From positions 269,661 to 333,660 of the forward strand of contig UESW01004770.1 in NCBI GenBank assembly GCA_900491605.1: 64,000 bases of DNA, written 5' to 3'. Below, piece after piece: positions 12,001 to 24,906 of the stretch. Within the stretch, counting starts at the first letter, position 1; each line of letters opens with the position of its first letter. Source of the DNA: Calamus simplicifolius. Its lineage: Eukaryota; Streptophyta; Magnoliopsida; Arecales; Arecaceae. The translations under genes and the position numbers were made by a program. Below the pieces are notes generated by a model that had not been told where the DNA came from, ran no database searches, and saw only the letters and a program-made list of their open reading frames with translations.

Positions 12001-13150
12001 CACTAAGCCGCCGAATCCGATTAGCAGCGCGCCGAGCCACAGTGGCCTGGTGAAAAAACCTGGTGTTCCTATCACCAAGCTGAATCCACTGAACCCGGGA
12101 CCGCTGCCTTCAATAAGTCTCCTGCTGCCAGAGCAAGAAATGATGCAAAGCCAAGCTCCTTCTGAGGGTCTGGAGATCATTGTCTGATAGATAACCCTCT
12201 GCAGCCTCCCTCGCCTGAATGGTAGAAATATCAACCTCCACAGTCTGAACTTGGTGCAAAAGATCCCCCACCTCTCTCCTATGCCACCCAAGGAGCCGAC
12301 GTTTAGTGAGCTCTAAGCGTCGAGAGAGATGGTAAGCAGGATTCCCTCTAACTGGTATACTCCACACCTATCTAATTAAGGACCAAGTCGATGCATAAGT
12401 TGATCAAAACTGCTCAAACCGAAAAGGTCTCCGTCTACCTGATAACACCTCAGTAGAGACAAGCAGGGGACAATGGTCCGATGCAATACGAGGGAGGTGA
12501 GTAGTAGTAGCACTGGAGAAGGTCTGCAACCAAGATGAGGAAGCCAAAGCCCGATCCAACCGCTCCCACACTCGAGCCGATCCACTACGATTATTGCACC
12601 AAGTATACTGTGGTCCCGAGAAGCCCAGGTCAAAAAGACCAGATGAGGATATGAAGGAGCGAAACTCACTGGAGTTCTGGGACTCCACAAACTGACGCCC
12701 CCCACGCTTCTCAGAAGCATCCACAATATAATTAAAATCACCAGCAACAAGAGTGGGGAGGCCCCGGTCTAGCAAGGTGAGAATTTTTACCAGAGTTCGC
12801 GCCGCTGACGGAAATCAGTACTAGCATAGACTCCCAGGAGCAACCAGGGAGGAGAGGTTCCCTCAGAAATAACCAGAGCCATCTGCTGATGACTCTGATG
12901 AAAAGCATCAACTCGGATAGCTGGATTCCTCCAAAGAGCCATAATACCCCCAGAGAGACCATTAGCTTCTACTGCATAGGAAGACCAGGTACGGAAAACA
13001 CGCTACCGGAAGTGCTGAAGACTGCGACCCGACAACCGAGTTTCCAACAAAATACATATATCAAAATGATGAATCTGTAAAAGTCTACCAAAGGAGGACT
13101 GAAAAGATGGTTTCAGTGCTCCTCGAACATTCCAAATGAGGATCTTCATC
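9003..13150 (-). pseudogene. L1 ORF2: endonuclease, reverse transcriptase, zf-RVT, RNase H; broken
   Basis: The apurinic-type endonuclease is at about 13150-12380, starting MKILIWNVRG, with VAGDFNYIVD and RIASDHCPLLV. Reverse transcriptase is at about 12040-10900, with GPDKAPGPDGFPP, RPISLC, RQGCPLSPFLFVLCAD and the catalytic LLFADDYILL. A zinc-binding segment CPICGMQNESIDHVIFMCP is near 9905-9850. RNase H is at about 9520-9120 with YVKVNFDGSVSDR and MAELQAAWAGIS. The longest intact piece is 10797-9538. Stops near 12370 and 11610 and frameshifts near 10830, 9540 and 9180 break the frame. The protein would nick target DNA and copy the element RNA in the nucleus. Confidence 0.9.
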
Positions 13151-13420
13151 AAAAATAATACAGGAAACCTCAGGGATCACCCTGAGCCCAGTCATTATCA
13201 TATCTGACCTGTCTCCCAAATCATGGCACTGTACCTGGAGACACTCATCAGGCAACTGACCCTCTATCAGAGGCTGGGCTGATTCCATGAGAGCATCACC
13301 ACTCTGTACCACAGAATGCGACCCGTCACCCCAGGAAACAGAAGGGGAAACAGCTACGGCAGCTTTCAGAGATGTAATAGCAAACTTATGAGCATCTACA
13401 CCATGGAGGGAGCCAGAGGC

Positions 13421-14950
13421 CTAAGAATGATCAGCAGTCACTATATGGCCTTTCCCTAATGAAGACACCCGGCCCTTGCCTTTCGAAGTCTTAGGGGACA
13501 GTCTCGACCCCGTAAACTCCACTGCCCGGGCCCTTTTCAGAGATGTTGGGTTAGCATCCTCCTGATCCTTAGGGCATCCACTCCATCGATCCGTTCCAAT
13601 GAGAGTAAACGGATTAACTGCCACTTTCCCCTTAATAGACTGCTGAACTCCAATCTGAGCAACAGGATCATCAACCTGGGTCTCAGTGGGGACCTTAGTC
13701 TGAACTACATAATCCAGAGCTTTGAACTGAAAGACTGAATCTGATGTAGCATTCTTAGTAACCTGATCAACTGGGGGGATAATCCTCCTACTTCCCTTGG
13801 AGCTCCTCTGAGAGCTAGGGAGAACAACTACCTTCAAAACAACCCTAGAATCAGCCAAAGGGATAGAAGACTGTTCAGAATCAGAATGAACAGTAACCGG
13901 CACAAGATGGGTGTCCCGGCACGGATCCTTCTCCTCCACATTCGCTGAATGGATAATAGCCACAGATGGAGCTGAGGTCGAGGGCACCGTTCGAGCCTAG
14001 AAACTTTGTTTGGCTTCCTCCATCCGTCTTGATCTCCAATAGAATCCCCAGATCCCTTCCTCCTCAGCTCCTCAGCCACCATCTTCCCAGTGAGTCCCTA
14101 GCATTCAGTGAGACAAGGGAAGACTTCCTTTGACGCAACGCTGCCAATCAAGGGCCAAACATAGGAGCCGCTGCAGAGGATCCCGGCTCCGAGGAAGAAG
14201 AACACGGCCCTGTCAAGTGAACAGAACCACAGCTCGCACAAATGCAATCCACATACTCATACATGAACTGCTGCCAGAAAGGAGCTCCATGAGCTCTGAA
14301 TCGTGCCCTCGGCTGAGCGGCTTGCTTAAATCCACCCTTGCACAGACTCGAGCGAAGCTTCCCCGGCGCTTCTCCTTCGTGAATGCATCAATTTCCACAA
14401 ATTCCCCGCCATAGCTAACATGCTTCGGAGGGTCTCCTCATTCCAGTACTCTATCGGAAGATTTGGGAGGCGAATCCAAAGCAAAGCTGATCGCACAGCA
14501 TCAGCAGCAGGGACAAAGTTAGGCCGCCATGGCTCCATAGCCAACGGTTGGCCATTGACGATCCACGGCTGCATCAGAGCAGTGCTGCGAGCATTTTGGA
14601 GCTCAAATTTTACCATGAGCAAGCGGTGGGCTAAGGAGATGATATCAATCCGGCCAGCCAAGCCAGCCCGATGGAACTCCCTAAGAACAGCCTCCGGAGG
14701 AACCCATCTCGACAACGGCCGAACAAGAACACCACAAACAGCCCATTCCTCCGTCTCTCGGTCAATAACCGCGGTGGGAAGTTGGACCACCTCCGGAAAC
14801 ATCCGTTCCAACCCTGCAATTTCAGCAGGGGAGGAGAGGGAGCCAACCAGGAGAAGAAACTTCGACTCTCCTGCTGCCGTGAGCTGGAGGACCATCCACA
14901 CCGGAGGGGGGGACAGAACCACCGTCGGCCATCTCCACTGAAGCAGCGGT
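13421..14950 (-). pseudogene. L1 ORF1, RNA-binding protein, broken
   Basis: The first frame (14922-14326) is the DUF4283 domain found at the start of plant L1 ORF1 proteins, with WAVCGVLVRPLSRWVPPEAV and WIVNGQPLAMEPWRPNF. It ends early. In another frame a CX2CX3HX4C zinc knuckle (CASCGSVHLTGPC) is at 14202-14240, the expected nucleic-acid-binding element. A Ser/Thr- and basic-rich tail runs to about 13421. At least two frameshifts separate these parts. The start is probably near 14950 in an MADGGS context, but this is uncertain. Confidence 0.8.
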
Positions 14951-15000
14951 CATTGGAGAAAGCAGATCCACCGGAGATCGGGACGATGATGGGTTAAAGC

Positions 15001-16730
15001 ACCAATCTTAAAGCAGTCCTCTATTTTGAGAACCAGAGCTCAGTCGCGCACGAACCTCAAAGCTTCCTTAGTTTACCTTAAATTGAACCTGTCTTCGAAC
15101 TCAACTCTCTTTTCTTTGGTTGTATTTTAATTAGTCAAGATTGTACCTTATTTCATTCTCAAATGATCAAAATGCAATCCTAATTAACCTTAATGTATGA
15201 TTAAAATTGCATTGACTGATTGCTGAATGAATCTCTCTCTTTCTTGGTATGCTTGGCATCAGTCAAGATATTTTGGGTTTTAGGTTTAGTTTTAGTTTAA
15301 GGCTTTGCTCTAAAAAAAGTTTTGAGTTTAAGTCCAATTAAATCACAAAAGTTTTTGTAGACAAATTCGTTCGCTCTCTCCATATTTTGATTCATATGAA
15401 TCACGGATTACAAAGATAAAATAAATAGAATGACTTTAAAATTCATATAAATTTTAAAATAAAAAACATTTGATGACTTAGCTGCATATAATGTAACAAA
15501 ACCTTTATATATATATATATATATATATATATCTTTTCTTCTTTTATGCATGATGCAGTTAGGATCTCATAGCATCTCAAAACAGCAATGATAAAAAAAT
15601 AAAACAAATTTAGAGATGATGAAACTATTGTAACAGATGATAAGGACTTTATCAAATAGTAATATTTGGAAGATCAGATCTACGTAGCAACATAACAAAA
15701 GAGAATAATAAACGATCTTCAAGATTTATTCTTATCTCATAACAGATTCTCTAACTCTTATATAAAATATTTGATAGTGGTAGCTCAGAGAAGGTCTTTG
15801 AGGTTTGGAGTTTTTTAAAGAAATAAAAAAATTAAATATAAAAAATATATCAAATTGGATGAAAAGCGTGCCTCTTCTTATAAACTAGTGCGAAGTTTCC
15901 TCCTAACTCCTAAGATTGGCCGGTCTCTTTACCGTCCGGGACTGCTTGAGTTGAAGTCCGCGGGCAAAGATTTATCGCATTACTATGCGCTTAAAGTATG
16001 AATAAATCGTTCATTATTGATATATATATTTTATTAATGTTGCTATTCAATCTCCACCATCGTTGTCGCATCAGAGGTTGATCGAGGCACCCAACAGTCC
16101 CATAGAATCGTCCACCAGTCGTCGAGCTCCGCAGCACGTGTCTCAAGGCAGCCGCTGGCGTCGGGTAGATATTTGATTTCTAATGGATGCCTTTCAGAGA
16201 CCAAAACCGCCAGCGGATGAAGGCGGTGGTGGTGGGAACCCAAAAAAAGGCAAAAAGACATGCCAGCTGGCTGGCCAAACCTTCCCTCTCTATCGCGGAA
16301 ATGTACGAGGAGGACTTTAACATTTCGCACCCGACGCACACCCACGACGAAGCCCAAGAGAGAACGTGGAGGTGGCAGGTGGGTTCTTTTCGAGGTCGAC
16401 TTTAGAGGTTTCTCAAGCATCTGGCTGGTTCCCTTGCTCTCTCTCTCTGGAGGGTGGACGGCAGAGGCCCACCACGGCCCAATGGAAACCGAGACTAGAG
16501 CACGTGCCAGGAGACCCATCGTATCGGCGCGAATCTCAAAACTCGCCGTGCATGGCATCCCACCCGCCCATTGGGTTCTGGTGTCCCTGTCCGTTTGTTA
16601 TGCCGATCTTCGATTCCCTGGCCCCGAGCTTTCCTTACAAAAAGCTCGCTTTCACCGCACGATAAACCCCCCACCGGCGTTCCTAGCCTTCTCTCGGCCG
16701 TGACAGACGGAGAGAGAGAGGGGAGAGACG
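15001..16730. other. Intergenic and upstream region of the K+ channel beta subunit gene
   Basis: 15001-16020 is AT-rich, with an (AT)n run at about 15507-15532 and no recognisable gene. From about 16050 the composition rises in GC toward the gene start. The last 60 bases before the ATG include a purine-rich GAGAGAGAG leader typical of plant 5' UTRs. Promoter elements were not assigned. Confidence 0.5.
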
Positions 16731-19700
16731 ATGACGATGCAGTACAAGAATCTGGGGCGATCGGGTCTGAAGGTGAGCCAGTTGTCGTACGGGGCATGGG
16801 TGAGCTTCGGGAACCAGCTGGACGTGAAGGAGGCCAAGGCCCTCCTCCAGTGCTGCCGCGACCACGGCGTCAACTTCTTCGACAACGCCGAGGTCTACGC
16901 CAATGGCCGCGCCGAGGAGATCATGGGCCAGGCCATCCGCGAGCTCGGCTGGCGCCGCTCTGACCTCGTCATCTCCACCAAGATCTTCTGGGGCGGCCCC
17001 GGCCCCAACGACAAGGGCCTCTCCAGAAAGCACATCGTCGAGGGCACGCGGGCGTCGCTGCGCCGTCTCGACATGGATTACGTTGACGTGATCTACTGCC
17101 ACCGCCCCGACGCGGCCACGCCATCGAGGAGACGGTGCGGGCGATGAACCACGTCATCGACAAGGGCTGGGCCTTCTACTGGGGGACCAGCGAGTGGTCG
17201 GCGCAGCAGATCACCGAGGCCTGGGGCGTCGCCAACCGCCTCGACCTCGTCGGCCCCATCGTCGAGCAGCCCGAGTACAATCTCCTCTCCCGTCACAAGG
17301 TATCTGCATTTTGGATCTACGGAACTTCTTCTTCAAATTTATACCTCAGTTCGTCCGAGGAATCCAATATTAGCATGAGATCTAGGTCGATTTCAGTCGC
17401 AGTTAAAGATTTAGAAAGCAAATAGTGATTCCAGAATTTATTTGAGTCTATTTGTTATTCAAAACTGGATTTTTTTTAAAAGAATAATCTTCATACATTT
17501 TATTTTGTTGCAGGTTGAAGTTGAATACTTGCCTCTTTACAGCACCTACGGCCTGGGCCTCACTACATGGAGTCCGCTAGCTTCTGGAGTGCTTACTGGC
17601 AAATACAGCAAAGGGAACATACCACCTGAGAGTCGATTTGCCTTAGACAACTACAAGGTAATCCTGACTCCTTGGAACTACATTTAAAGATGCCCGTTAT
17701 TGTTACTTTTCTTAATCGGTACTGGCTGTAATTTATGAAATAAATTAAGGATTTGAATATGGTTTCGGGTAACTAGGAACATCAACTTCATCGCATTTTC
17801 AGATCACAGTTTGAAATATGTCAGATCTTGGATTTCTTCTTTGATCCTGGCGCCATCCTTTAACTGAGGCAAAGGACACGTCCTTTTTATAGATGTGGAC
17901 AACTTAGCAATTTTTGTTTTTATATCCAACAGCGTGCGTTGTTAGATCACTAAATTTTCTTTTTTCTTGTTTAAGATTCTATGCATAATTTCACCACTTC
18001 TAGAAAAGGGTATTGATGAGATCATCAGAAAAGGGATACCTGTCTTTGCCAGTAATCTTATGGAAATTTTTGGAAGGTCAGATGCAGTTTTGGAGGCAAT
18101 AGCTGCATAATTATGCAGCACAATAATTTCTGACAAAAATTCTGTGCTTTTAGAATAACCATTTTCTTGATAAGGTTTGACAATTTGCATTCTAGTATTT
18201 GTATCCCCAAATTAAGAATACTTTGCCCTTCTACTGTTTAGGCCTTCATTTTGTCATTGTGAAGTTTTGTTCATTTTAGTTGGTTCTTTGCAGCAGTTAC
18301 TGCTAGGCGATCCTAGATTTGGTAGCAATTGAAATGTTATTAAAACCTTGTTGGTGTGTTATGCCTTGCAGAATCTGGCGAGCAGATCATTGGTGGATGA
18401 CGTTCTTAGAAAAGTTAATGGACTGAAACCGATTGCGAATGAGCTAGGCGTGCCTTTATCTCAACTTGCAATTGCTTGGTGTGCATCGAATCCAAATGTT
18501 TCATCAGTAATTACGGGTGCTACCAAGGAGAGTCAGGTACATATGACATACTACATCCACTCTGCTCAATTAAGCTAACATATTTTGAGAGTTGAGACCA
18601 AGCATTGATGCTGAATTTCCTTATTCTGAAATTTTATATTTTAAATTTTGCAAGATATCTTTGTTTCTCTGTTTGCCAAGCATGAAACTGTACATTGTAA
18701 CATGTCTTATCTCGACTGCTAGAATATGATCCATCTACTGGGAAACTCTCTGTATCTCTGTCTTCTTCCAGTGACTTGAGAAGCCAGGGGTTAAATAATT
18801 AAATTATTAGTATAAAAAAGGGACTACGAAAGTAATGTTAAATTATGCAATATTAATTAACATGTTAGGTCTGTTGTGTAAATATAATCCCTTGTAGATT
18901 TAAGCTATACTTGAACAAAGTATATTATAGATAACTATATGCCTCAAGAAATGTATCACACAAAAAATTTTGTGATAAACAAACTGAGGCCCAAACAAGG
19001 ATAAATAAGAAAATTTAGTGAACACAATCAAATTGCTGCAACCAATGATTTCCAATACTCTTTATGGAGAAAGAACTCTTCTTGTTTCATGTAAATGCCA
19101 AAATCAGATGTCTTAATCATCATATTAGCTTTCGTTGTCATGGGTTTTTAAAAGCAACAATGATTTTTACAAAATTTATGGTTTTTGTGCTGAGCAATTT
19201 GTAGGAAAAATCCTTAGATCATCATTTGGAAGTAGGGAAGCAAAGATGTTAAAAAATATATTTATGCAAGACTTTGTTATGGGAAAAAAGAATCTGATGT
19301 GTTTCTGGGTGGCCATGTTCTGAAAGCATGTAACAAGCCACTATTCTAAAGAATGATAGAGTAGATGAAACATTATGACTGAACTAGGTCATGTTGACTG
19401 TGTGATTACTCAAAGAAGGCTGCAAAAGCATTAGGCAGGCGCTGGGGTGAGAGTGATATTTCAACACTGGGGGGCACCACAGGTGGATTTCTTGGATATG
19501 AGGGCAGAGTTTATAAAAAAGAATAAATGGATGTAAATATTACAGGGTTGATGTGTGGTAGAACTAGGATTCTACAGAGGAAAAAAATGAGTACTGAGGT
19601 GTAATCTGGCAACTGCATCATCAAATTAAAAAGCTGTGAATAAGAGCTGGATGAGGTAACGACGAATCCAGGGCATGCTTGAAGGATTGTGATTTTGATC

Positions 19701-20406
19701 ATTCACCATGGTTTAAGGGGCCTTGCTTGGAGAAATTAGCTCCAGGTTAGTTCTTTTTTTTAATTATTGTAGTCTTCAGTGTGCTACATTGCAGAATTTC
19801 AGATTATAACCATTTTGCAATATAACGGATGACTTAGATTTGGCATATTTCATAATTTTTAAAAAAAAGCACTTTTGGGCAATTTAAAGCAATTTTATGG
19901 TCTATGGTTGATTAGATGGTATGCATGCCATGAGTACACAAGGGGGCTCAGCAGAGAGGAGCCTGTGTTTGTGTATATGGGTGGACCAAACATGTGGTCT
20001 ATGAAAATTTTGACCGAAAACAATGCATGCCATCTTTAGGTATTAATTAACAAATTTGGGCCATTTGGTGTTTTTGTGTTTATTATGTCTTGCATGTGTT
20101 GTACATGTATGAATAGATATATCGCTAGTTAATCACTGGTCATCTCATTGTCTTGTCCTTGCTACTTAGCAAGAAAGCTTTTGGAAAGGCAGTGATAGCC
20201 ATGGCGTTTGTAAATACCTTAATCTTCATGTTTACTTTATGCTTATCCTTTCATATTTGCTGATACTGAAACATTCATTGTCACTGCTACAGATAACAGA
20301 GAACATGAAAGCTCTTGATGTTATTCCTCTTTTGACTCCTGATGTGATTGAGAAGATTGAGGCAGTTGTTCACAGCAAGCCCAAGCGTCCAGAATCATAC
20401 AGGTAA
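16731..20406 (+). CDS. KAB1: Voltage-gated K+ channel beta subunit (aldo-keto reductase fold), frameshift in exon 1
   Basis: Four exons: 16731-17299, 17514-17657, 18372-18536 and 20293-20406, all with GT/AG introns and phase-0 joins, ending ...KPKRPESYR then TAA. The family has about 328 residues; this model gives 330 if one base is restored. The usual start MQYKNLG lies two codons inside the first ATG. Aldo-keto reductase residues are visible: Asp51 and Tyr56 in [11 protein letters not shown], Lys84 in ISTK, and His124 in YCHRPD. Later exons have [15 protein letters not shown] and [10 protein letters not shown]. The protein is a cytosolic NADPH-binding partner of Shaker-type K+ channels. One C is missing at about 17121-17122 (ACGCCATCGAGG), which shifts the frame after residue 131 of exon 1. 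This is either a real lesion or an assembly error. Exon 1 is very GC-rich and later exons are not. Confidence 0.93.
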
Positions 20407-21815
20407 ATCCACAACCAGATCTGGTAGACTCTACGTTTTACTTTTGCTTCACAATGGATGGTGTTTGAGAATGTGTCAAGACTGGGAAGTTCTGTTGTGA
20501 TTGGTCCTGTTAAGTTTATCAATAACATTGGGGCGTGTCGTGGGCATTATGACATTTTTGTTCAAGTACTTGAAACCACAGTTTGATATCAGTTATATGA
20601 TGGAGGTTTCTGAACTTTCATATTTTGCTGGTGAATATTATATAGTTGTGCTATTGTGGCTTGCAACTATTCCAAGGTAAGGTGATAAAGTTTGGCTAGT
20701 TCTATTGTGCTGGCGATTGTTTTCATGTTGAGATGATAAAGAATTGGCCTACTTCTTCATTATTGCAAGATTGAACTCGAAATAAGGGCAGTCACAAGGC
20801 TTCTAGATCTCTAGATAGCTGAAACCTTTTTGCACTAGCAGTGGTCCTTCTCTGTCCCTATGTGATACATCCAATGCAATTTAGATGTGCAAAGTCGTAG
20901 TGATTCTATAATCCACATGAATGTTGTTGAAATTGAATCTTATTGGAGCTATATGTGAGTGGAGAGAGGTTTGTTAGTTTTTGCTAAACATTATGGGGGT
21001 TGTCTATTATATGCGTAGCCTGCATCTGAGTAATTCTTGTCGGTGCTGTGTTGGTTTTTGTCTCTGTTGAGCGCTCTCATATTAATCTTTGTTGTCTTAC
21101 ATGACCAATAGATGTAGCAGCCTATCTTCTGACATTTTGTTTGTGGGTGGGAACTTGCTTTCTCCATCTCTTGGGCTTTATATGACAGATTTCCAACTTT
21201 TTACTTTTCAGTCACCATTTCACCGATTTAAAGTTCTGAGACATTTTAGTCCTACCAAGTCCCAGGTGTTGTCATGATTCTTATAAAGTGCCTGAGCGTT
21301 TGAGGTACTCATTTGTAAGAGCCTTTGTGATTTTCGCACTGATGTGGTACTACACTTATCCGCTATACTGTGTGGACAGAAATGCATTTATGTCTGAAAT
21401 TTCATGGTGCAACTTGGATGACTTGGAACCAGGGTTTAAGCAATCCCCAAGTCTCATCTATACAATTTGATTTAGATTGAGCCCAGGCTTGGTTGAAAGT
21501 TCTAGGTTTCAAAATGATAGTTCTGGACTGACTGATTAATACCTTTTATTTTTCTGTGGAGCCCAAATTTTTCCAATATTTATCTTTGATGGGCTTGTAA
21601 TTTGCCTGAAACCTTTCAATGCCTGGCTTTATTTTCTTTCTACTTTAAGGATGCACTTTGCATAGTAACCAGCCATGATTTCTAATTTTTTAGTAGAATT
21701 ATTGCTGATTTAGATAATTTTGTTTAGGATTCCTAAACCTTTGAGTTCCCTTTTTTTTTTTTAAGAATTGGAAATTACGAGCATGTTGCTTCAACACACA
21801 GTTAATAAGCCTTTA
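20407..21815. other. 3' UTR and downstream region of the beta subunit gene
   Basis: No further coding exon is needed after the TAA at 20404-20406. The following several hundred bases are the likely 3' UTR, but no clear poly-A signal was assigned. Nothing else was recognised up to the MITE. Confidence 0.45.
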
Positions 21816-22704
21816 GGTAGTGTTTGAAATAGGGAATAAGGGGGGATATTCAGGGGATATCTGTGATGCCCCTCCCAATAGTCCCATATCGAAAAATTGG
21901 GAGTTGGTTGTATGGTTTATAACTAGTTAAGGAAGATGGACAAGTACCAATTGGATCCCTTTTGGGCTGTGATAGCCCAAGTTGGTGTAGACCTATTCCA
22001 TCTTGCTTTCTTGTAATGAAACCGGCCCGGGGCCGGGTCGTTCCGATATGGTATCAGAGCCATGCACCAGCCGGAAGTGCAGGAGCTAAGTGCCATACAG
22101 GGGAAAGTGCTACATCGATGAGAGCCACCTCTTGAACTTGTGGGGGCCATAGAAGGTGAGGGCCACATGGCAAACATTGATGGGAGCCACCTCTTGAACC
22201 TGTGGAGGCCACCTCTAGAATCCTGTCTCCCTGGTGGCTGTGATCAATTGCCCCTGGCGACGAGAATGTCGCCTCTGTAAGGGGGGTAGATTGTGATGCC
22301 CCTTCCAATAGTCCCATATCAAAAAATTGGGAGTTGATTATATAGTTTATAATTAGTTAAGGAAGATGGACAAGTACCAATTGGATCCCTTTTGAGCTGT
22401 GATGGCCCGTGGACCTTGCCATCTTGCTTTCTTATAACGAAACGAGCCCGGGGCTTGGGTCATTACAATATCTCCCTTGTTCCCAAAAGCTATAACTACG
22501 AAGGATAAGTCGGAAAAAGTTAACTAGAGGGGATAAATATGGGTTATCCCTTGAACTTATTCCCAGGGAAAGGAGGAATACCTGCAGCTATTTCTTGAGG
22601 GCAAATCGTTATTAAAAAAAGCTAGTTATTCCTTCAGCTCTCTCTGGATAAACTCTATCTTGTACACTTATCCAGAGATAGCATTGATTGTATCAAACAC
22701 TACC
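21816..22704. mobile_element. MITE with TTA target duplication, split by a TRIM
   Basis: The terminal inverted repeats are GGTAGTGTTTGA at the left and TCAAACACTACC at the right, flanked on both sides by TTA (21813-21815 and 22705-22707). A 3-bp TTA/TAA duplication is characteristic of PIF/Harbinger (Tourist-like) MITEs. With the nested TRIM and its duplication removed, the MITE is about 278 bp. The left part (GGGATAT...) matches the reverse complement of the right end of the copy at 38554-38889. Confidence 0.85.
21862..22467 (+). mobile_element. TRIM (miniature LTR retrotransposon), complete
   Basis: Two direct repeats, 21862-22045 (184 bp) and 22292-22467 (176 bp), both begin TGTGATGCCCC. 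The right one ends ...TTACA and the left ...TTCCG. The primer site TGGTATCAGAGC, complementary to initiator Met tRNA, starts at 22049 just after the left LTR. A purine tract AAGGGGGGTAGA precedes the right LTR. The duplication ATATC is at 21857-21861 and again at 22468-22472. The internal part is only 246 bp and has no coding capacity, so movement would depend on proteins of another element. The two LTRs differ at a number of sites, so the insertion is not recent. Confidence 0.93.
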
Positions 22705-24842
22705 TTATGATTTATTTTCCTATATGTGCAAAAGCTAGAATTTTTTGTTTAGGTGCCCGACAATTGTTCTCTATTCATGGCCACATGTTAATATGATCTA
22801 TTCCTTGTGTGGAGTATTACTTAGAGCTCTACTCAGTTCCACTGTCAGTACAATTCGTGGCTGTTTTTGTTGCTGTTGCAAGTGATTGGAGCAAAGCTTA
22901 GACCTGCTTAGATCATAAACGCTGGAACTTGGATATTGTTACGAGCTTAGCATGAGATATTCTCTCTGTTTCAAGGGAAAGAGAAGAGAGATTTTTCGTT
23001 TGATGCTTTGTGCTTGGCACGACTTGTCATTGTTTCAGCTTTATATTCCAAATGAGTGGCTGTAATTTTGCTTTCTTGTGGTAAGTTCTTGTATTTGCTT
23101 GTATTACAGTGGACATTGATGTCCCAACCTTCAACATGTGAGCCATCAAAGTGCCTCGAGGGCATAGTGTGTGAGCATTCACAATATTGGAGTTTAGTTT
23201 TGTGGTGCTACTTTCTGAACTGGCTTTGGTCAAGAGAATAAAGAGCTCACTTTGGCATTGTTTCATGAAAGCTAGTCTCAGCACCCAAACTGATGCGCAT
23301 TATCTAAACCAAATCCAAAGGATGGTTCCTTTATTTCGGTTATCTTACAAGACTGTAGGAATCTGTGGTTATTGAGGTCTCACAACCAGTTGCTTGATCT
23401 TAGGATGTGAGAATTGATGTGAATTTTGGTCTTCTGACAAGTAGGCCGTATTGGCTGAGTAGACAAAACGTAGGCAGAAGGCTGAATCATTCAACTGGTA
23501 GGGGAAAAAAGGATCGTGTGATCTTCAGAAGATTTTCTTCTTATTCTTCTTCTTCTTTCGTTTTCTTTTGGGAAGTAAACATGACTCTTTGTTCAACAGG
23601 CATGAATTCATGCCATGGAATGCTCTGTGTCATCAACAACCTAATGTTGATTTCTTTACATTGCATGAGATCATAGATTCTTTGCAGAAACACCAGTGGC
23701 CGCATTGAGGATAACACAAGTCATCCATCTATAGCTACAGACATATGACTAGATGATGATGATGCGGCCATCAGATGGCAATATGTGGCTGAGGCAATAT
23801 GGGCTGCTACATGATCGCACTGTCTTGTCGTCAAAATATTTATAGAATCAGAAGCGGGAACAAAGTAGGGGCGGCGGTCGTGATTCATGATGCTGCTGTG
23901 ATGGTAGGTAGTATCATAAACCAAAAGAAGTTCATGAATCATGCCGCTCGACAGGCGACAACTGCTGCACAGCAATCCAGCTACAGTGATTCACGGGGAC
24001 TGTTAAAGAGTCTTCCACAGTGTTGCATCACGCACCAGCTACCTTCACAAGGTACTGATGAACAGAGGCAAAGTCTGCCTCCTCTCCATGCTCCCATCGC
24101 CCTTCCACCTCACCACAACGCCTTCAGAGCGCAATAACAAGGTAAAGAAGGAAGAGCCTATCGAGGCCAACTCGTTAAAGGGAAGGATTGCCAATTTCAT
24201 TTAGATCAAGTGGAAAACGGTCCAGTCAATGAATAAGATTGAAGAAATAGTTGACATAACTTGAATAAAAAATGGCGTCATTCCCCATGCTAACATGAAA
24301 TCCTAATATTTGTTCCAACATCTAATTAGATTATCATCTTATAATAAAGGTACAGCCAATTAGAATGAAATAAAAGGGGCGTCCAGCTACAGAAGACAAT
24401 GCCCGCATGCATGTATTAGGTATGCATCCAAGGACAAAAGTATTTTTAGAGTTTTTATAGTGTTTGATAAAATTTTATAAGTGCTTTTAGGTATCACTAA
24501 AAGCTGCTAAGAAGCTAGTTAGAACTTTTCCTAAAAGCTCAAAGCTATTTTTAACACATATTCAAACCACAAGAACAATATTATTTAACATAGCAATATA
24601 ATATGATATAATATATTTATAACAATATTGGTATATTATCAATAAAATATAGTAATTATGACTGTGAAATTATTATTATAACTATAATATATTATGTAAT
24701 GTAAATAAGATAATATAGTAATATTGTAAAATGCTATAATAGAGTATACAAAATAATATTATTATACTATAATGCTATAATTTTGTAATATTACTATAAT
24801 TATGTTAAAATAGCATGATGTTATATTATAAGATAATTATTA

Positions 24843-24906
<64 letters not shown>

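Larger units (their letters stand above)
8966..15000 (-). mobile_element. Nearly full-length L1-type LINE
   Basis: A non-LTR retrotransposon read right to left: ORF1 (14950-about 13400), then ORF2 with endonuclease, reverse transcriptase, zinc-binding zf-RVT and RNase H, then an A-rich tail (plus-strand T-rich run at 8966-8990). All domains of a plant L1 are present, so the 5' end must be close to 15000, though its exact start and the target duplication were not found. Both ORFs carry stops and frameshifts, so the copy cannot move itself. Confidence 0.9.

Noticed and set aside
23799..24137. 112-codon plus-strand frame
   Set aside because: No recognisable motif or splice structure; not reported as a gene.
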